Shown here in pieces: positions 31,947-40,394 of a stretch of 64,000 nucleotides of DNA (position 1 is the stretch's first letter; each line of letters starts with the position of its first letter). The DNA is taken from positions 11,346,001 through 11,410,000 of the forward strand of contig NZ_CP108081.1 of NCBI RefSeq assembly GCF_036182465.1, read 5' to 3'. The notes beneath the pieces were generated by a model. The model ran no database searches. It was given only the letters and a program-made list of their open reading frames with translations, and was not told the DNA's origin. Position numbers and translations under genes: made by a program. The stretch is from Streptomyces sp. NBC_00258 (GTDB lineage: Bacteria > Actinomycetota > Actinomycetes > Streptomycetales > Streptomycetaceae).

Positions 31947-33220
31947 CCCTGCCTCCTCCCGTTGGCGGCGGTCGTCGGCAGGGCCGTGCCCGGCCAGTCC
32001 GACGTGCGAGTGTCGGTCGGCGGTCCGGCCGCGGGCAGCGGTAGATCCACAGCGAGACGGAAACGGCCATCGGCGTCCGCACCGGCATGGAGGCTGCCGC
32101 CGACCGCGTGGGCGCGCTCGCGCATGCCCGTCAGCCCGTGCCCGGTGCCCGTGGAGGCCGACGCCGGGTACGGGCCGACGTCCAGGGGGTTGGTGATCCG
32201 GATGTGCAGTTCGTCGTGCCCGTAGTCGACGAGCAGTTCCGCCTCGGCGGCGGTCGCGCCGTGCTTGTGTGCGTTGGTCAGCCCTTCCTGGATGACGCGG
32301 TAGGCGGCCAGGTCGATCGCGGTCGGCAGCGGGCGCGGAGGGCCGGAATTTCGGTGGCGGACGCTCAGCCCGGCGGCGGTCAGCGATTCGAGGAGCCCTC
32401 CGAGGCGGGACAGGCCGGGCACAGGCTCGGTCGGTTGTGTCTCGTCCGTCTTCTCGTCATCGGACTGGCGCAGTACGTGCAGCAGCGGGCCCAGTTCGTC
32501 CAGCACCGTGCGGCCGGCGTCACGGATGTGACCGAGCGCCACCTCGGCCTGATCGGGCCGGCCTCGCAGGAAGTGACCTGCGACCCCTGCCTGAATGGTG
32601 ATCAGGGCGATGTGGTGGGCGATCACGTCGTGGAGTTCCCGCGCGATGCGCAGCCGCTCCTCGGCGACCCGGCGGCGCGCCTCTTCTTCCTTGCCCGCCT
32701 CGGCCCGCAGCGCTCGCTCCTCCATCGCGGCGGCGTAGTCGTGCCAGGTGCGTACGGTGGCCCCGACTGCGGCGAACATCCCGGTCCAGGCCAACACGGC
32801 ACCGGCCTCAGGCCCGGCGGCCGAATCCGTCGCATAGGTGATGACCGCGTACAGGGAGAGGGCCGTGCCCAGGACGGCGATCAAGGCGATCCGCCGGCGG
32901 ACCGTTCGGGCCACGGTGTAGACCGCGATGAACGCGGCGATCTTCAGCACCCGCGACGGATACGACGCGAGGACGGTGAAGGTCACCTCTCCGAGCACTG
33001 TCAGCGCCAGGACGGGCAGTGGCGCGCGGCGGCGGGCCAGCAGAAGCAGGAACGCGGCCGCCGCGGCGACGGCGTCGGCGCCCGACGGCCGTACGCCGTC
33101 GGGCCACCGTCCGAACAGCAGGGGCAACAGGCCGACACCGCCCACGAGGGTGGCGAGGGCGGCATCCAGCAGGCGCGGGTGAGCGCCGGTCACCCGTTGC
33201 AGCGACGCCGGTCCGATCAC
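31943..33220 (-). CDS. Membrane sensor histidine kinase (HisKA_3 type)
   Basis: This 425-residue NarX-like kinase starts at GTG 33220. About five N-terminal membrane spans (residues 15-165) are followed by a short coiled segment. The HisKA_3 box is RIARELHDVIAHHIALITIQ with the phospho-acceptor His, and the C-terminal ATPase domain ends with GHGLTGMRERAHAVGG. It has no large extracellular domain, which suggests sensing within the membrane. It is co-transcribed with the response regulator. Two direct repeats (33237-33260) lie just upstream. Confidence 0.92.
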   Translation of the reverse strand: MIGPASLQRVTGAHPRLLDAALATLVGGVGLLPLLFGRWPDGVRPSGADAVAAAAAFLLLLARRRAPLPVLALTVLGEVTFTVLASYPSRVLKIAAFIAVYTVARTVRRRIALIAVLGTALSLYAVITYATDSAAGPEAGAVLAWTGMFAAVGATVRTWHDYAAAMEERALRAEAGKEEEARRRVAEERLRIARELHDVIAHHIALITIQAGVAGHFLRGRPDQAEVALGHIRDAGRTVLDELGPLLHVLRQSDDEKTDETQPTEPVPGLSRLGGLLESLTAAGLSVRHRNSGPPRPLPTAIDLAAYRVIQEGLTNAHKHGATAAEAELLVDYGHDELHIRITNPLDVGPYPASASTGTGHGLTGMRERAHAVGGSLHAGADADGRFRLAVDLPLPAAGPPTDTRTSDWPGTALPTTAANGRRQG

Positions 33221-33236
33221 GGCTTCACCGTTCCTT

Positions 33237-33260
33237 AGTACAGATCCTCAGTACAGATCC
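33237..33260 (-). repeat. Tandem direct repeats upstream of the kinase gene
   Basis: AGTACAGATCC occurs at 33237-33247 and again at 33250-33260, 13 bp apart, 17-40 bases before the kinase start. It could bind the cognate response regulator or another factor. Confidence 0.4.
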
Positions 33261-33342
33261 CCGGTTTCGGACAGATGTGGCCGTCTGTCCTCACGCCTGA
33301 AGGCGTACGAGCGGGTTGACGGCGTGACCGCGGCGACCGGGA

Positions 33343-34197
33343 TCACGCGTCGCGTCGCTTGAACAGTACGGCCGCGCCGGCCAGGAGCACGACGATGTAG
33401 ACGGCGAACACCGCGAGCCCGGACCCAGGGGACAGCGAGTCACTGGCCGTCCGCACCGTCATGACCGCGTTCGCCGCGTTCGACGGCAGATACGGCCCGA
33501 TGGCGTCGTTCCAGCTGCTGGGCAGCAGCTGGATCAGGCCGGGCACCACGAACAGCGAGCCCACCACGAGGGTGATCGCTCCGGCGGTGTTGCGCAGCAG
33601 GACGCCGACCGCCAGTCCGATCAGCCCGGCTCCGGTGAGGTAGACCGCCGCGCCGACAAGCGCCCGGAACACCCCTGGATCGGACAGTGCCGTGGTCTCC
33701 AGACCGCGGGAGGACATGACCGACTGACCGGCCAGGAAGGCCCCCAGGACCGCGACGAGCATGAGCGCGAAGCTCACCACGGCGAAGACGGTCACCTTGC
33801 CCCACAGCACAGGCAAGCGTGAGGGGACCGCGGCCAGCGTGGCGCGGATGGATCCGGTGGCGTATTCGCCGGCGCTCATCAGAACCCCGAGCACCGCGAC
33901 GGCCAGCGCGGCGAGCATCACCCCGCCCAGGCTGATCGAGGTCGGGTCACCGAAATCGTCCTCTCCCGGGCCGTCTCCCGAACCGACCACACTGCTGAAC
34001 AGCAGCCCGAAGCCGATGACCAGGGCCACGGTGATCGCCAGCGTGTAGAGCGTCGAGCGCAGCGACCGCAGCTTGATCCATTCCATGTGGACGACCCGCG
34101 GAAAGGTGACCTGCTGACCGCCCGCGTGCCGACCGGCGGTCTCGGTCGGCTTCCGTGAGTCCTGTGCGTCCTGGGTGTCGAGGGCGGTGGTGCTCAT
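33343..34197 (-). CDS. ABC-2-type transporter permease
   Basis: The product has 284 residues with about six membrane spans, the first at residues 50-72 (LYTLAITVALVIGFGLLFSS). The GEYATGSIRATLAAVPSR motif is typical of ABC-2 permeases of bacitracin/lantibiotic-type exporters. Its start overlaps the end of the ATPase gene by four bases. It lies upstream of the two-component genes on the same strand. The substrate is unknown; the arrangement suggests drug or peptide efflux. Confidence 0.9.
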   Translation of the reverse strand: MSTTALDTQDAQDSRKPTETAGRHAGGQQVTFPRVVHMEWIKLRSLRSTLYTLAITVALVIGFGLLFSSVVGSGDGPGEDDFGDPTSISLGGVMLAALAVAVLGVLMSAGEYATGSIRATLAAVPSRLPVLWGKVTVFAVVSFALMLVAVLGAFLAGQSVMSSRGLETTALSDPGVFRALVGAAVYLTGAGLIGLAVGVLLRNTAGAITLVVGSLFVVPGLIQLLPSSWNDAIGPYLPSNAANAVMTVRTASDSLSPGSGLAVFAVYIVVLLAGAAVLFKRRDA

Positions 34198-35132
34198 CGG
34201 TTCGTCCTTCCGGCGGTGGCGAACTCGGCGGTGGTGGCGTGGTATTCGACGGAGTCGCGGGTCAGTTCCATGAACGCCTCCTCCAGCGACGCCTCCTGAA
34301 CGAACAACTCGTGCAGCACCAGCCCGGCGGCCGCGGCGCGTTCGCCGATCTCGGAGGCCTCCAGCCCTTGGACGTCCAGCACACCGGGCCGGCTGCTGCT
34401 GACCGAGACGCCGTCCCCCAGCAGAAGGTCACGCAGGGACGCGGCCTGCGGCGACTGCACTCGCACACTCCGGCCGGCGGACTGGGCGATGAAGTCGGCG
34501 AGTGGGCCCGCGGACAGCAGCCGGCCGCGCCCGATCACGATGAGGTCCTCGGCGATCAACGCCATCTCGGTCATCAGGTGGGAGGAGACGAAGACGGTCC
34601 GCCCCTGGTCCGCGAGGTCCTTCAGGAGGTTGCGGATCCACAGCACGCCTTCGGGGTCGAGGCCGTTGACCGGCTCGTCCAGCATGACGATGTGCGGGTC
34701 GCCGAGCAGTGCCGAGGCGATGCCCAGCCGCTGTCCCATGCCCAGCGAGAAGCCGCCCGCACGCTTGCGGGCCACCTCCGTCAGACCGACCATGTCGATC
34801 ACCTCCAGCACCCGCTGCCTGCCGATGCCGTTGCTCGCCGCCAGCGCGAGCAGGTGGTTGTACGCCGAGCGACCAGGGTGGATCGCCTTCGCCTCCAGCA
34901 GTGCCCCGATCTCCTGCAGCGGGGCCTTGTGCTGCTCGTAGGGGCGGCCGTTGACGCGGATGGTTCCGGACGACGGCCGGTCCAGTCCCATGACCATCCG
35001 CATCGTCGTCGACTTGCCCGCCCCGTTGGGCCCGAGAAATCCGGTCACCACTCCAGGGCGCACGGTGAAGCTCAGTGCGTCGACCGCGAGCTTGTCGCCG
35101 TACCTCTTACTGAGGTTGTTCACCTCGATCAC
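34194..35132 (-). CDS. ABC transporter ATP-binding protein
   Basis: The product has 312 residues. The Walker A motif is GFLGPNGAGKSTTMRMV (about 33-49), the signature is FSLGMGQRLGIASAL, and Walker B is HIVMLDEPVNGLDPEG. A C-terminal extension of about 90 residues (from GRLLSAGPLADF) is typical of drug-exporter ATPases such as those for bacitracin-type peptides. It is first in a four-gene minus-strand set: ATPase, permease, kinase and regulator. Confidence 0.93.
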   Translation of the reverse strand: MIEVNNLSKRYGDKLAVDALSFTVRPGVVTGFLGPNGAGKSTTMRMVMGLDRPSSGTIRVNGRPYEQHKAPLQEIGALLEAKAIHPGRSAYNHLLALAASNGIGRQRVLEVIDMVGLTEVARKRAGGFSLGMGQRLGIASALLGDPHIVMLDEPVNGLDPEGVLWIRNLLKDLADQGRTVFVSSHLMTEMALIAEDLIVIGRGRLLSAGPLADFIAQSAGRSVRVQSPQAASLRDLLLGDGVSVSSSRPGVLDVQGLEASEIGERAAAAGLVLHELFVQEASLEEAFMELTRDSVEYHATTAEFATAGRTNR

Positions 35133-35495
35133 AGTCCACCTCCGTGTTGCTTTGGGCCTCCAGGCTCGTTCAAGGGGGTCGGTCTTCGCGTCGCCCTGCG
35201 GCGGTCACTGCCTGTACCACGACCGCGGTACGCCGCTGTCGGCGGCAGCGACCTTGGGGTGACGCTCGTCGTCGCCCGCTGTGATCGAAATTCCTGGGCG
35301 GGCCCGGAGTCAGGGTGAGGGCTTGCCCGTACTGGGCTCCAAAGCCGTCGGCCCGTCGGAAATCCTCAGCGAGACCGCTCCGGGTGTCGGTTTTCCGGGT
35401 TCTGGAGACGGTGGCTGGCTCGGGAGGCAGGAGTGGCCGGAAGGTGTCGACCTGTCGGTCGAGTGCGGCCCCGCCGCGCCACAAGGGAGAGTTTC
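35133..35495. other. Divergent intergenic region
   Basis: These 363 bases separate the ATPase gene from the MFS fusion gene. No gene, clear palindrome or convincing promoter could be picked out by eye. Confidence 0.4.
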
Positions 35496-38003
35496 GTGAA
35501 CGTCGCGCCATCGGTGAACGAGCCACGAGAACGGCAGGTGGCCACAGTGGTCATGGCCTGTCTCGGAATGTTCGTTGCCTATCTGCCGGTGACCACCGTC
35601 TCGGTGAGCCTGCCCACCATCCAGAGCGCGTTGCACGCGTCGACCTCCCAACTGACCTGGGTCTCGTCCGCGTTCCAGCTCCCCATGGCCGCTTTCATCC
35701 TGACCGCCGGGGTCTTCGGAGACGTACACGGCCGCAGGAAGGTGTACCTGACAGGCCTCGCGCTGGCAGGCGCGGGAGCCGCGATCGCACTGTCGGCACA
35801 GTCGATCGAGGTTCTGTGGGTCGGTCAGGCGTGCGCCGGGCTGGGCGCGGCCGCGTTGCTGCCGTCGACGCTGGCGCTGATCAGCCATGCCGTACCCGAT
35901 CCGCGCAAACGTGGCACGTTCGTCGGGCTCTGGGCGGCGTCCCTGATGGCCGCGCTGGCCGTCGGCCCCTTGATCGCCGGTGTGATCCTCGACCACACGA
36001 CCTGGCGCTGGATCTTCCTGCCGGCCATACCGGTGGCGGCCATCACCCTGGCGGTCGCGGCACCCCTGGTGAAGGACTCCCGCGCGCCCGGTGAGCGTCG
36101 GCTGGACTGGCCCGGTCAGATCACCGCGGCGGTGACGATCACCGCGCTGGTCTACGGCGTCATCGAGGGCGGTGCCGCGTCGTTCACCGAGGGCCGGGTG
36201 ATCGCGGCCCTGTCGGTGGCCGTGGTCGGTGCCATCGCCTTCGTCCTGGTCGAGCGGCGCAGCGCCGACCCGATGCTCGACCTGTCGCTCTTCCGTAGCG
36301 CGGCCTTCAGCGCTACGGCACTGATCGCCATGATCACGTTCCTGGGGCTGATCGGTTTCTTCTTCGTCCTCAGTCTCTACCTCGGCCTGGTGCAGCGCCT
36401 CGACACTCTGCACGCGGGTTACCGGCTGCTGGTCGTCAGCGTGATGTCCCTGGTCGTGGGCGCGCTGGCAGGCCGCCTCATGCACCGGATCCCGCCCCGA
36501 TTCATGATCACTACCGGCCTGCTGGTCACCGCGGGGTCGCTGCTGTCCCTGACCGCGATCGACGCCGGGACCGGCTTCGGCCCGCTGGCCTGGCGGCTGG
36601 CCCTGCTCGGCCTCGGCCTCGGACTGGTGATCACCCCGATGACCGCCACGGCGGTCGCGGCGGTGCCGCACCACCTGGCCGGTATGGCGGCGGCGGGCAA
36701 CAACGCCTTCCGCCAGGTCGGCGCTGTGCTCGGCCCGGCCGTGCTGGGCACCCTGCTGACGACGAAGAGCGCCGACACCCTGCCCGGCCACCTGCGCGAT
36801 GTCGGCCTCACCGGGGCGGCGGCCCACCGGATCACCGACGCCGTGGACGCGGGCGGCCTGGGAGCGGCGGCCCATGTGAACCTCGGCCAGGACACAGGTC
36901 GGGCCATGGGCGCGTTGGGTGAGGCCTTCCTCGACGGCCTCTATCTGTGCCTGATCGTGGCCGCTTGCCTGGCCCTGGTTGCCGCACTCGTCGGCGCGGT
37001 ACTGCTGCGAACTCCGCAGCACACCATGACACCTGTTGCCGGCTCTGCGGATCAGGTGGCACCCGAGGACGCCGGGCCTTCCGCCGAGTCCGAGTCCGAG
37101 TCCGAGTTCGCGCCGGAGCCGGAGCCGGAGCCGGTGCTGGTCGGTGCCCATGCCGGGGGGTGGTCGGGCGGGCTTGAGCAGCGGCTGGGCGCGGTCGGCT
37201 CCGCAGCCGGGGCTGACACGTGGGTCCCTGATGGTGGACGGGGTCCCGCCCTGTACGGCCGGACACTCGAGACCGGAGGGGAGGCCGTCGAGGGAGCCAC
37301 GCTGACACTGATCTCACTGGGTGGGCGACAGCTGGGCCTGGCCGTGGCCCATCTCGGAGGCCGTTACCGTCTGGACGCACCGAGCGCGGGATCGTACGTG
37401 CTGATCGCGGCGGCCCAGGGCCACCAACCGCAGGCGTCCACCGTGGTGGTGGGGGAGGAGCCGTTGTCGCACGACGTCCTGCTGTCCGCGAACAGCGGGT
37501 TGGCCGGCACAGTGGTCACCGCCGGAGACGGGGCGCCCGTGCAGGGTGCGACGGTGGCGGTGACGGACGCGCGGGGAGAGGCGCTGGCGGCCGAAACGAC
37601 CGACGCGGCAGGCGCGTTCGCGTTCGGAGAGCTGCCGCAGGGTGATGTCACGGTGATCGTGAACGCGGCGGGGTTCCGGCCCGCCGCTCTTCCGGTGCGG
37701 GTGTTCGGCCCTCGACTCGCCCGTCTGGACGTGGCGTTGTGGCCGGGGGCAGTGCTTCGGGGCACCGTGCGGGCGGGTGCCGATCGCCGGCCGCTGACCG
37801 ACGCGCGGGTCACGCTCGTGGACGAGGCGGGCAACGTGATCGGCACGGCGACCACCGGGCCTGACGGCGGCTATGTCTTCGCCGACCTGGACGCGGGCGA
37901 CTACTCGGTTGTCGCCGGCGGATATCCGCCGGTTGCCGCGCCGATAGCCGTGGACGGGCCGGGACGTGAGTTCGACCTGGAGCTGGCTCATCCGGAGAGC
38001 TGA
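35496..38003 (+). CDS. MFS drug transporter fused to carboxypeptidase-regulatory-like repeats
   Basis: GTG 35496 follows AGGGAGA; the protein has 835 residues. Residues 15-515 form a 14-span DHA2 (EmrB/QacA-type) exporter, with LPTIQSALHASTSQLTWVSSAFQL near the start and the motif DVHGRRKVYLTG between spans 2 and 3. A short hinge of Ser-Glu and Pro-Glu repeats (about 528-545) follows, encoded by 6-bp DNA repeats near 37083-37133. Residues 583-820 hold three prealbumin-like carboxypeptidase-regulatory repeats, each with the pattern GTV...G.PV.GA.V...T...G.Y.F..L..G.Y.V. The substrate is unknown. The soluble tail may bind ligand or cell wall. Confidence 0.87.
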   Translation: MNVAPSVNEPRERQVATVVMACLGMFVAYLPVTTVSVSLPTIQSALHASTSQLTWVSSAFQLPMAAFILTAGVFGDVHGRRKVYLTGLALAGAGAAIALSAQSIEVLWVGQACAGLGAAALLPSTLALISHAVPDPRKRGTFVGLWAASLMAALAVGPLIAGVILDHTTWRWIFLPAIPVAAITLAVAAPLVKDSRAPGERRLDWPGQITAAVTITALVYGVIEGGAASFTEGRVIAALSVAVVGAIAFVLVERRSADPMLDLSLFRSAAFSATALIAMITFLGLIGFFFVLSLYLGLVQRLDTLHAGYRLLVVSVMSLVVGALAGRLMHRIPPRFMITTGLLVTAGSLLSLTAIDAGTGFGPLAWRLALLGLGLGLVITPMTATAVAAVPHHLAGMAAAGNNAFRQVGAVLGPAVLGTLLTTKSADTLPGHLRDVGLTGAAAHRITDAVDAGGLGAAAHVNLGQDTGRAMGALGEAFLDGLYLCLIVAACLALVAALVGAVLLRTPQHTMTPVAGSADQVAPEDAGPSAESESESEFAPEPEPEPVLVGAHAGGWSGGLEQRLGAVGSAAGADTWVPDGGRGPALYGRTLETGGEAVEGATLTLISLGGRQLGLAVAHLGGRYRLDAPSAGSYVLIAAAQGHQPQASTVVVGEEPLSHDVLLSANSGLAGTVVTAGDGAPVQGATVAVTDARGEALAAETTDAAGAFAFGELPQGDVTVIVNAAGFRPAALPVRVFGPRLARLDVALWPGAVLRGTVRAGADRRPLTDARVTLVDEAGNVIGTATTGPDGGYVFADLDAGDYSVVAGGYPPVAAPIAVDGPGREFDLELAHPES

Positions 38004-38136
38004 TCCGGTCACCTGATCAGCGCGGCCCTCCGAGAGGCAGGCCGGCAGAACGTACCGGGCCGGGTCGCACCGAGGGCATGGAGCGGCCGGTACCGGTATG
38101 GGGCGCGTCCGTGGGGACGGGAAGGCGCCCGCGCGT

Positions 38137-38170
38137 GGTCCGGGACCCGTACTCCCATGGGTCCCGGACC
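38137..38170. terminator. Bidirectional hairpin between converging genes
   Basis: GGTCCGGGACCC at 38137-38148 pairs perfectly with 38159-38170 (12-bp stem, 10-base loop), between the converging MFS-fusion and Lrp genes. Confidence 0.75.
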
Positions 38171-38205
38171 GCGACGCGCCGATCTCGGCGCGATCGCGTG
38201 CCGGG

Positions 38206-39180
38206 TCAGCGGTTCGGTTCGTAACTGAGTTGCTTGACCTGGCGCAGGATGAGAGCCGACTCCACCGCCTGGATGCCGCTGAGGGCACCGATCCTCTCGC
38301 TCAGGTAGGTGTACAGCTCGTCGGGGCTCCGGAAGTGGACGGAGGCGACGATGTTGGCCTGACCCGTGGTGGCGGAGGCGAAATGCACCTCAGGGTGTGC
38401 GGCGAGGCTGCGGCCGACGTCGGCGAGTGCGCGGGGTGCCACGGTGAGCCAGAGCATCGCGCCGACTTCCTGCCCGAGAGGCCCGTGGTCGTACTGCACG
38501 TCGAAGTACAGCACGCCGGTCGAGCGCAGGGTCTCGAGCCGCCGTGTGACCGCCGACTCCGACTGGCCTGTGGCCTTCCGCAGGTCGGTGAGGGTGGCCC
38601 GGCCGTCGCGGCGGAGCATCGCGAGCAGCGCCTTGTCGGCCGCGTCCAGAGTGACAGGGACATCGAGCGACACCGGAGTCGGCAGTCGCAGAGCGGCCTC
38701 CTGGCCGGCGGTGAGCGCGTTGGACTTGTTCAGCCGGCCCAGTGGGCCGCCGTAGAAGGAGTGCAGCAGGCAGTGGGCGGTCACCGTGACGATCTGCCGG
38801 GTGCGCTGGAGCCGGTCGAAGAGCAGTTCGTCCCGCTCCTTTCGGCTGCGTGGTTTCATGCCGCACACGACCTCGGTGCCACCGGAGATGAGATTCACGT
38901 AGAGCGTGTCCGGGCGCTTGGCGAGTGCGTCCGCGAGCTGTTCCGCCACGTCCGGGGGGCAGTGCATGCGTACGATCCAGCTCTGGCGGCCGAGGCGGTT
39001 CTCGTCCGTCATGCCCAGCACCCGCACGTTGACGGTGCTGCGCAGCCGTCGGTACCGCCGGGCGACGGTCTGGTCGGAGACCCCGAGGACGGCGGCGATA
39101 CGGCTGAAGGGGGCGCGCCCGTCGAGCTGCAGCGCTTGCATGATCTGGAGGTCTAGGGGATCGAGTGTGGGGACGCCCAC
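38206..39180 (-). CDS. Lrp/AsnC-family regulator with two Lrp modules
   Basis: GTG at 39180 follows AAGGAG by 5 bases; longer in-frame starts are rejected. The product has 324 residues, twice the length of ordinary Lrp. Module 1 has a helix-turn-helix (LDLQIMQALQLDGRAPFSRI, AAVLGVSDQTVARRYRRLRS) and a RAM-like part. Module 2 (from about 170: LDAADKALLAMLRRDGRATLTDL, KATGQSESAVTRRLETLRST) repeats the order and ends with a RAM domain. This two-module form is common in actinobacteria. The target is unknown. Confidence 0.88.
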   Translation of the reverse strand: MGVPTLDPLDLQIMQALQLDGRAPFSRIAAVLGVSDQTVARRYRRLRSTVNVRVLGMTDENRLGRQSWIVRMHCPPDVAEQLADALAKRPDTLYVNLISGGTEVVCGMKPRSRKERDELLFDRLQRTRQIVTVTAHCLLHSFYGGPLGRLNKSNALTAGQEAALRLPTPVSLDVPVTLDAADKALLAMLRRDGRATLTDLRKATGQSESAVTRRLETLRSTGVLYFDVQYDHGPLGQEVGAMLWLTVAPRALADVGRSLAAHPEVHFASATTGQANIVASVHFRSPDELYTYLSERIGALSGIQAVESALILRQVKQLSYEPNR

Positions 39181-39298
39181 CGGTTCTCCTTGGGTCAGGG
39201 GCGGAACGCGCCGCTGGAAGCGCGGAACAGCACGGGCGGTGATCGGCGCGCTCGGCGCAGCCGGGCACGGGCCCGCTTCCCCTTTGGAACGGGACCGG

Positions 39299-39754
39299 TC
39301 AAGGCGCCCGGACCGCGTCAGCCACCTCATCGAGGAGTGCCCTCAGCTGCGAGGTCTTCTCGGGACCGAGCTTCTCGGCGATCTGCTGTTCGATCTCCAC
39401 GATCACGGCATCGGCATCACGCAGGATCTCGCGGCCGGCGTCGGTGAGGTGCAACTCCTGCACGTGGCGGTGGCGCGGGTGCGGTCGGCGTTCCAGGTGG
39501 CCGCGCTCCTCCAGGCGGGTCACCTGGGAGGCCACTGCCTGCGGGGTGACGTTCAGGCGGCGGGCCAGTTCTGCGCCGGTCAGACCTGGATCGGAATGGA
39601 CGTTGATCAACAGGGTGTACTGTGCGGCCGCGAGACCCAGCGGTCGCAACCGCTGATCCTTCCAGGCCTGGGCAGCCCACTCCGCCCGCCGCATTGCCCA
39701 AGTCACCCGGTCCAGTGCGTCGGCAGCGATCAGCCCGTCATCATCGTGTCTCAC
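39299..39754 (-). CDS. MarR-family regulator 1 of a tandem pair
   Basis: The chosen GTG at 39754 gives 151 residues, the same length as its tandem paralogue. The winged helix is LTGAELARRLNVTPQAVASQ, then VTRLEERGHLERRPHPRHRH (about 55-95). There is no ribosome site. Instead a -10 (TATTCT on the minus strand, 39761-39766) lies six bases before the GTG and TTGACA (39782-39787) lies upstream, so a leaderless mRNA is likely. The TCAA-type operator overlaps this -35. Confidence 0.85.
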   Translation of the reverse strand: MRHDDDGLIAADALDRVTWAMRRAEWAAQAWKDQRLRPLGLAAAQYTLLINVHSDPGLTGAELARRLNVTPQAVASQVTRLEERGHLERRPHPRHRHVQELHLTDAGREILRDADAVIVEIEQQIAEKLGPEKTSQLRALLDEVADAVRAP

Positions 39755-39781
39755 GCGGCGAGAATACGACACCTGGGCATA

Positions 39782-39796
39782 TGTCAAACGCCTGAT
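39782..39796. promoter_or_regulatory. TCAA-type operator on the MarR1 promoter
   Basis: TGTCAAACGCCTGAT contains the minus-strand -35 TTGACA and matches the inverse of the 40350-40367 site through TGTCAAACGC.TGAT. Overlap with the -35 suggests repression. Confidence 0.55.
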
Positions 39797-39803
39797 CACA
39801 GCC

Positions 39804-39847
39804 AACTGCCTGACCACTGATCCTTAACTGCCTGACCACTGGTCCTT
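39804..39847. repeat. Two contiguous 22-bp direct repeats
   Basis: A 22-bp unit (AACTGCCTGACCACTG, then A/G, then TCCTT) occurs at 39804-39825 and immediately again at 39826-39847 with one mismatch. It fills most of the gap between the two tandem MarR genes. It could be a regulator array or a slippage product. Confidence 0.6.
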
Positions 39848-39866
39848 CTTGAGGGCCTGCCGCGGC

Positions 39867-40322
39867 TCAGTCCTCGCGAACCGTCTCGGCCACCCGGTCG
39901 AGCAGCCCCCGCAGTTGGGTGCTCTCCTCCGGGCCGAGACCGTCGATGATCTGCAGCTCGATGCCGGCGATCACTTTGTCGGCCGCGCGCAGAATCTCGC
40001 GCCCGGTGTCGGTGAGGTGCAACTCCTGCACGTGGCGGTGGCGCGGGTGCTCGCGTCTCTCCAGCTGCCCGCGGCTCTCCAGTCGTGCCACCAGTGAGGC
40101 GACGGCCTGCGGGGTTACGTTGAGGCGGCGGGCCAGCTCGGCGCCGGTCAGCCCAGGGTCGGAGTGCACCGACATCAGGAGGGTGTAGTGCGAGGCCGCC
40201 AGGCCCAGCGGGCGCAGCCGCTGCTCCTTGAGTGCCTGTACGGCCAGTTCCGCGCGGCGCAGCGCCCAGGTCACCCGGTCAAGAGCGTTGGGCTCGACGA
40301 GCTCCTCATTGTTTCGTATCAC
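39867..40322 (-). CDS. MarR-family regulator 2 of a tandem pair
   Basis: The product has 151 residues from GTG 40322 and is strongly similar to MarR1 along its whole length (shared RLRPLGLAA, VHSDPGLTGAELARRLNVTP and HPRHRHVQELHLTD blocks), so the two arose by tandem duplication. There is no ribosome site. A -10 (TATCCT, 40329-40334 on the minus strand) six bases before the GTG implies a leaderless transcript. It diverges from the SDR gene and shares the operator at 40350-40367 with it. Confidence 0.87.
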   Translation of the reverse strand: MIRNNEELVEPNALDRVTWALRRAELAVQALKEQRLRPLGLAASHYTLLMSVHSDPGLTGAELARRLNVTPQAVASLVARLESRGQLERREHPRHRHVQELHLTDTGREILRAADKVIAGIELQIIDGLGPEESTQLRGLLDRVAETVRED

Positions 40323-40349
40323 GGGAGAAGGATATGACACTTCATAACC

Positions 40350-40367
40350 ATCAAGCGTTTGACAGTA
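40350..40367. promoter_or_regulatory. TCAA-type operator shared by MarR2 and the SDR gene
   Basis: ATCAAGCGTTTGACAGTA contains the inverted repeat TCAAGCG-TTTGA and covers the -35 elements of both divergent promoters. It is 15/18 identical to the site on the aldehyde dehydrogenase promoter at 42509-42526. Confidence 0.65.
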
Positions 40368-40387
40368 CTCCAGTGCTTGAATAACAC
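40359..40387 (+). promoter_or_regulatory. Promoter of the SDR gene, leaderless
   Basis: TTGACA (40359-40364), a 17-bp spacer and TAACAC (40382-40387) form a near-consensus housekeeping promoter. The expected start point falls at or next to the ATG at 40395. CCAGTG...CACTGG inverted arms lie in the spacer and -10 region. Confidence 0.65.
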
Positions 40388-40394
40388 TGGGTTC

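Noticed and set aside
39804..39847. The 22-bp direct repeats considered as a CRISPR-like array
   Set aside because: Only two contiguous units without spacers and no cas genes nearby.
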